Assembly (NCBI GenBank): GCA_964550025.1
Contig: CAZJYI010000206.1
Coordinates: forward strand, 1 to 17,229
DNA length: 17,229 bases
From: CAZJYI01 sp964550025
Lineage (GTDB): Bacteria > Verrucomicrobiota > Kiritimatiellia > UBA8416 > CAYOBW01
Direction: 5' to 3'
Shown: positions 15,301 to 17,229 of the stretch, in pieces
How the letters are laid out: the number at the start of each line of letters is the position of its first letter
Numbering within the stretch: position 1 is the first letter of the stretch
The notes under the pieces: model-generated
Told to the model about the DNA's origin: nothing
Database searches by the model: none
What the model saw: only the letters and a program-made list of their open reading frames with translations
Position numbers and translations under genes: made by a program

Positions 15301-15949
15301 GAGGCGGGGACAGGGCGGCCGCCCGCGCGGGGCGCTCATTCCGCCGAACCTGATCTCGGCTTTCCAAGGACAGGAGGTCGTCCTTTCCGCTGTCTGCCTG
15401 CCGCGATCGCACGTGAGGAAGAAGGTCAGCGGGAACTTCGTGACCATTTGGATCGAGGAGATGAAGAACCCGCCGGTCAGCGACATGCAGGCCTGGGACG
15501 GGTTGCAGCAGGTTCCCATGCAGTCGAGTGAATGGCAGCAGGCGCAGGACACCGATGTGGCCGAACTGGTTTCAGACGAAGGGCTTTTCCTCTATGACGG
15601 CACGTTCGTCGCCAGCGAGAACGTGCTCGGCGCCTGGACGCCAATCGGCCAGGTCGCCGCGATCGACGACTTCAAACCCGGTACCGAGATCGAGAAGACG
15701 CTGCCCCGCTACCGCAGCATTACCTTCAAGGAAGACGGTTTCACCGACAGCACCACCCGCTACTGGTCAGGGGACATCCTGATGGAGCTCGCCAAGGTGC
15801 CGGCAGCCCTGAAGATGAAGACCAGGTCGATCGATGGGGACGACTACCTGTTCATCGAAGCCGGCGGCTTCACCTTTTATCACGAGCGCCAGACCTACAA
15901 GCAGCCCCGCACCTGGAGGAGTCCGTGGTCTGTGTTAAAGCGGCGATGA
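12380..15949 (+). CDS. Exported PDZ, helical, HEAT-like, jelly-roll protein (long paralogue)
   Basis: 1189 residues from GTG 12380, preceded by AAAGGTGG at 12368-12375. Signal peptide about 1-25. PDZ about 53-137 (VGKIEEGSPAEAAGKLKAGQ, then IESINGQVL), then the motif LGAYGETWPLNCKKSDRVV (138-156), matching the 808-residue paralogue. The helical domain shares FAGKGSVPYG, the loop ending in GALAF, GEVWRGP and RRFDGSF with it. HEAT-like repeats follow (about 530-760; HPDHEVRREIG, HKDARVRRAALSVLH). About 860-1035 resembles a galactose-binding-like jelly roll (FDPTAAGWKTGLAPFG, AYINGHQV), with an unusual Cys cluster CGNPVCRC at 905-912. The last ~120 residues (LGAWTPIGQVAAIDDF, ITFKEDGFT, DYLFIEAGGF, final SPWSVLKRR) resemble a small C-terminal domain I recall from BlaR1/M56-type proteins in other bacteria. 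Function unknown; the architecture suggests extracellular binding. Confidence 0.75.
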   Translation: MKKLILVSVSVSMALLAVGGSRGAASFYKEPPLFNFTHANESSAKQSIDRFGPVGMSIELRLPPFQMVVGKIEEGSPAEAAGKLKAGQKIESINGQVLKDIDPRIQLAKIISEAEAIDGRIAFMIEGVGEVVVKIPVLGAYGETWPLNCKKSDRVVRNMAHWVKTQGGYDLDTRGWKSLNGFGMLFLLSTGDESDLAHVRGWVERVVEQYKDADAILLKPWVFGPAAIPLAEYYLRTGDKSVLPVIQKLVKHVEGTMFNGGWSGRGGLVFGYMAGGHMNAAGIHGPTFLMLAKECGVEVDEAIMLESLRQFYRFAGKGSVPYGDGFPETYFIDNGKTGALAFTMAAAAALTPNGEKSVYARARDVSALRGFYGTNYMLTGHTGGGIGEVWRGPAMGFLRDKEPAKYRSFMDGRLWHLEMSRRFDGSFGILSGSSRYDTPATWGQMMALQYTVPRKTLRLTGAPRRKWSRPYTLPVRPWGTAEDDDFCEIKPAAYADGSPPTFDDTLEDGTINGIERFRRANETTDALVLKFCLHPDHEVRREIGAGYRGPEQDHQIVPMLKHKDARVRRAALSVLHVVHKGTRVLPPERLTDEMADLVIAMVNDPEESWWCLENALRVVSVLPKEQVALHLDRLLYFLGHEEWWLQHATLIALAPLAVDETYYERILPRIGEMMVNNTHAPATNPLRELTNRLKTASPKVRVAALKMFGSAYAGFPAELHPPAGDAAADVLKGDMKKYVLPVSLRYIADHMMTAPGGYSALFEVAKKRHPEQVLPYKQNYLWADPSTFSPEVREALKPIFREQLVPEFVARNLGTLRSEMTRGGAPDSRLAELADLYRKAGVNDYDWRNFGPDRNEMTWHYRIGDAKAHKDWNKPDFDPTAAGWKTGLAPFGDEGGKLKTEQSGCGNPVCRCGDPMKTLWAREDLLLRGKFTFPPMKEGHSYRLLISGASHVGMSGNVTAYINGHQVASSRGGLRRGQGGRPRGALIPPNLISAFQGQEVVLSAVCLPRSHVRKKVSGNFVTIWIEEMKNPPVSDMQAWDGLQQVPMQSSEWQQAQDTDVAELVSDEGLFLYDGTFVASENVLGAWTPIGQVAAIDDFKPGTEIEKTLPRYRSITFKEDGFTDSTTRYWSGDILMELAKVPAALKMKTRSIDGDDYLFIEAGGFTFYHERQTYKQPRTWRSPWSVLKRR

Positions 15950-16164
15950 TGTAGTCCCGGCTCAATACCTGGCAGCCAAGAGCAGCCCCAATCTCTTGTT
16001 TCGCGCGGGCCCAGATAGCACCATAACGCTTGCCAGGTTAAGCGGTTATGGCCGATGGGACAGGCGCCCGGAACTCGGAGGACTGGCACACTTGGTGTGA
16101 TCTGATTCAATATCGTACAGAAAACCATGTCCACGATCCGGACGATTCGGATGTTACTTATTGT

Positions 16165-16704
16165 ATGGATGATTCACAGGCAAAGCGGGATCGCGTTCTG
16201 AGAGAGGCGTTTGCATGTCGCGCCGAGCTGGTGGCCTATGCCCGGGCGGTGCTGGGCAATTACGCCCTGGCGGAGGACGCAGTGCAGGAGGCCATGCTGG
16301 TCGTTGTCAGGAAATACGACCAGTTTCAGGAAGGCACGTCGATGCTGGCCTGGTGTCGAGCCATTGTTCGGCTCGAGGTCCTGCGGATGAAACAGCAGTG
16401 GCAGAAGGACCGGACGCTGGCAGATCGCCTGTTGGATGATGCGATCGACGCGGCGTTTGATGAGTTTCAAGTGGCCTGTCGCCGAGAGGATGTGGATTCC
16501 TGGCGAAAGGCCCTGGGCCATTGCTTGAAGCGGGTGCCGGAGCGCGGGCGCCGCGTGCTGAAGGCGCGGTTCGTTGATGAACTGAGCTACGAGCAGATCG
16601 GGGAACGCGTGGGCATGACCCTCGAGGCCGTACGCAAGGCGCTCTTCCGACTCAAGAAACAAGTGCGCTCGTGCGTGGAAACCAGCCTGGCAGGTGCATC
16701 GTGA
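16165..16704 (+). CDS. ECF-type sigma-70 factor
   Basis: About 179 residues from ATG 16165. Region 2 is clear: an ARAVLGNYALAEDAVQEAML segment followed by VVVRKYDQF and MLAWCRAIVRLEVLRMKQQW. Region 4 is VPERGRRVLKARFVDELSYE followed by QIGERVGMTLEAVRKALFRL, a typical helix-turn-helix for -35 recognition. The compact form with a FecR-like partner matches the Rhodopirellula/Verrucomicrobium type of ECF sigma factor (named from memory). An earlier in-frame ATG at 16048 would add 39 residues that resemble no sigma N-terminus. Neither start has a good ribosome-binding site, so the start is uncertain. It directs RNA polymerase to a small regulon, probably in response to envelope signals passed by the next gene, whose start overlaps its stop by 4 bp (GTGA). 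Confidence 0.85.
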   Translation: MDDSQAKRDRVLREAFACRAELVAYARAVLGNYALAEDAVQEAMLVVVRKYDQFQEGTSMLAWCRAIVRLEVLRMKQQWQKDRTLADRLLDDAIDAAFDEFQVACRREDVDSWRKALGHCLKRVPERGRRVLKARFVDELSYEQIGERVGMTLEAVRKALFRLKKQVRSCVETSLAGAS

Positions 16705-17229
16705 ACGAACCACCCAACTGGGACGAACTCATCGACCGTCATCTGCGCGGTGAATTGAGTGAGTCCGAAAAGGAGCAACTGGCTGAACGGCTGGACAGCG
16801 ACGCGTCGGCACGGGAAGACTTTGTCGAGCACGTGTCGTGGGACACGCACTTTGCGGAGGCGTTACGCGAGGAAGGCGAGGTGCCCGCGGAAACGCGATT
16901 TCCGAGAAAGAGACCGGCCATGGCGTTCTCCAGAACGTTGTTGGCTGCCGCGGCCACCATCATCATTGCGCTCGCCGCGGGTCTGTATCTCCAATGGAGA
17001 AGCGCGGAGCGACCCATCGCCAGGATCACGGGCTTGAGCGGTTCGTTTCAGTGGACAGGCGACGGCGGCCACGTCTATCACGATCTGAACGTCGGGGCAG
17101 AACTGTCGGCAGGGACTATCGAGGGCATGCTACCCGGATCGTGGTTCGAGCTGGCGTTCAATGACGGTTCGACCGTCACGATCTTCGGGAATTCGACGCT
17201 CACCCTGTCGGACCACGGACAGAAGGAAC
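16701..17229 (+). CDS. FecR-like anti-sigma / sensor protein (3' partial)
   Basis: Open from GTG 16701 to the window end (176 codons seen). The start has AGGTG at 16692-16696 and overlaps the sigma-factor stop as GTGA. The cytoplasmic N-terminus WDELIDRHLRGELSESEKEQ (7-26) is the acidic helical segment typical of these proteins and would bind the sigma factor. A single membrane helix follows (about 79-99, TLLAAAATIIIALAAGLYLQ). The outside part begins a FecR-type beta domain: ITGLSGSFQW, LSAGTIEGMLPGSWFELAFN, then DGSTVTIFGNSTLTLSDHGQ. No canonical H-x3-C-x2-C zinc anti-sigma motif is visible. In PVC bacteria such genes often continue into a lectin/LamG-like C-terminal domain. That part is beyond the window. 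Confidence 0.8.
   Translation, partial: MNEPPNWDELIDRHLRGELSESEKEQLAERLDSDASAREDFVEHVSWDTHFAEALREEGEVPAETRFPRKRPAMAFSRTLLAAAATIIIALAAGLYLQWRSAERPIARITGLSGSFQWTGDGGHVYHDLNVGAELSAGTIEGMLPGSWFELAFNDGSTVTIFGNSTLTLSDHGQKE

Noticed and set aside
15967..16038. ACCTGGCA / TGCCAGGT inverted pair upstream of the sigma factor
   Set aside because: Only 8 bp with a 56-nt separation; could be chance, and no promoter elements were recognised around it.
16048..16164. Earlier ATG for the sigma factor
   Set aside because: The extra 39 residues do not resemble a sigma-factor N-terminus and there is no better ribosome-binding site; kept only as an alternative start.
1..17229. CRISPR array, tRNA, rRNA, insertion sequence or phage genes
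   Set aside because: No regularly spaced repeats with unique spacers, no tRNA-like or rRNA-like sequence, and no transposase, integrase or phage structural motif was seen.

Overview
The window looks like a chromosomal segment of a free-living PVC-superphylum bacterium (Kiritimatiellota, Lentisphaerota, Planctomycetota or Verrucomicrobiota). This rests on the mix of a sulfatase, sialate-esterase-like and other SGNH proteins, an FGE-sulfatase-like secreted protein with the N-terminal sequence style of that group, two large PDZ-containing secreted proteins of a PVC-typical family (DUF6288, named from memory), and a small ECF sigma factor followed by a FecR-like membrane protein. Base composition is GC-rich and almost all genes are on the + strand. 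No database search was possible, so taxonomy and family names come from motif recognition.

Region 1 (1-6622) is a sulfatase / esterase block. A sulfatase-fold protein (open at the left edge) overlaps by 4 bp a 1025-residue exported protein made of two tandem sialate-O-acetylesterase-like halves. A 298-bp gap packed with about seven short hairpins follows, then a protein with two tandem SGNH domains and an unrecognised C-terminal domain. The sulfatase has lost its nucleophile and other active-site residues, and in both tandem proteins the second copy has lost its catalytic residues. Three short dispersed-repeat-like sequences sit in frame inside the 1025-residue gene.

Region 2 (6623-8122) holds an inverted repeat, a possible 27-codon leader ORF coupled by ATGA to an exported FGE-sulfatase-domain protein that keeps only one of the two active-site cysteines, then a hairpin shared with the 3' end of a minus-strand gene. 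That gene (8120-8599) is a XylR-like AraC DNA-binding domain without its sensor domain.

Region 3 (8600-15949) contains two paralogous exported PDZ + alpha-helical proteins (808 and 1189 residues) with a small probable lipoprotein between them. Large inverted repeats built from short tandem units lie before and after the first paralogue. The second paralogue adds HEAT-like repeats, a jelly-roll-like domain with a Cys cluster, and a small C-terminal domain.

Region 4 (15950-17229) is an ECF sigma factor overlapping by 4 bp a FecR-like anti-sigma/sensor gene that runs off the right edge.

Taken together the window looks like a cell-envelope / extracellular glycan-handling neighbourhood in which several enzyme folds have been kept while catalytic residues were lost. 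This suggests binding or scaffold roles for at least part of the set. The neighbouring sigma/FecR pair may control these or other exported genes, but nothing in the sequence proves that link.
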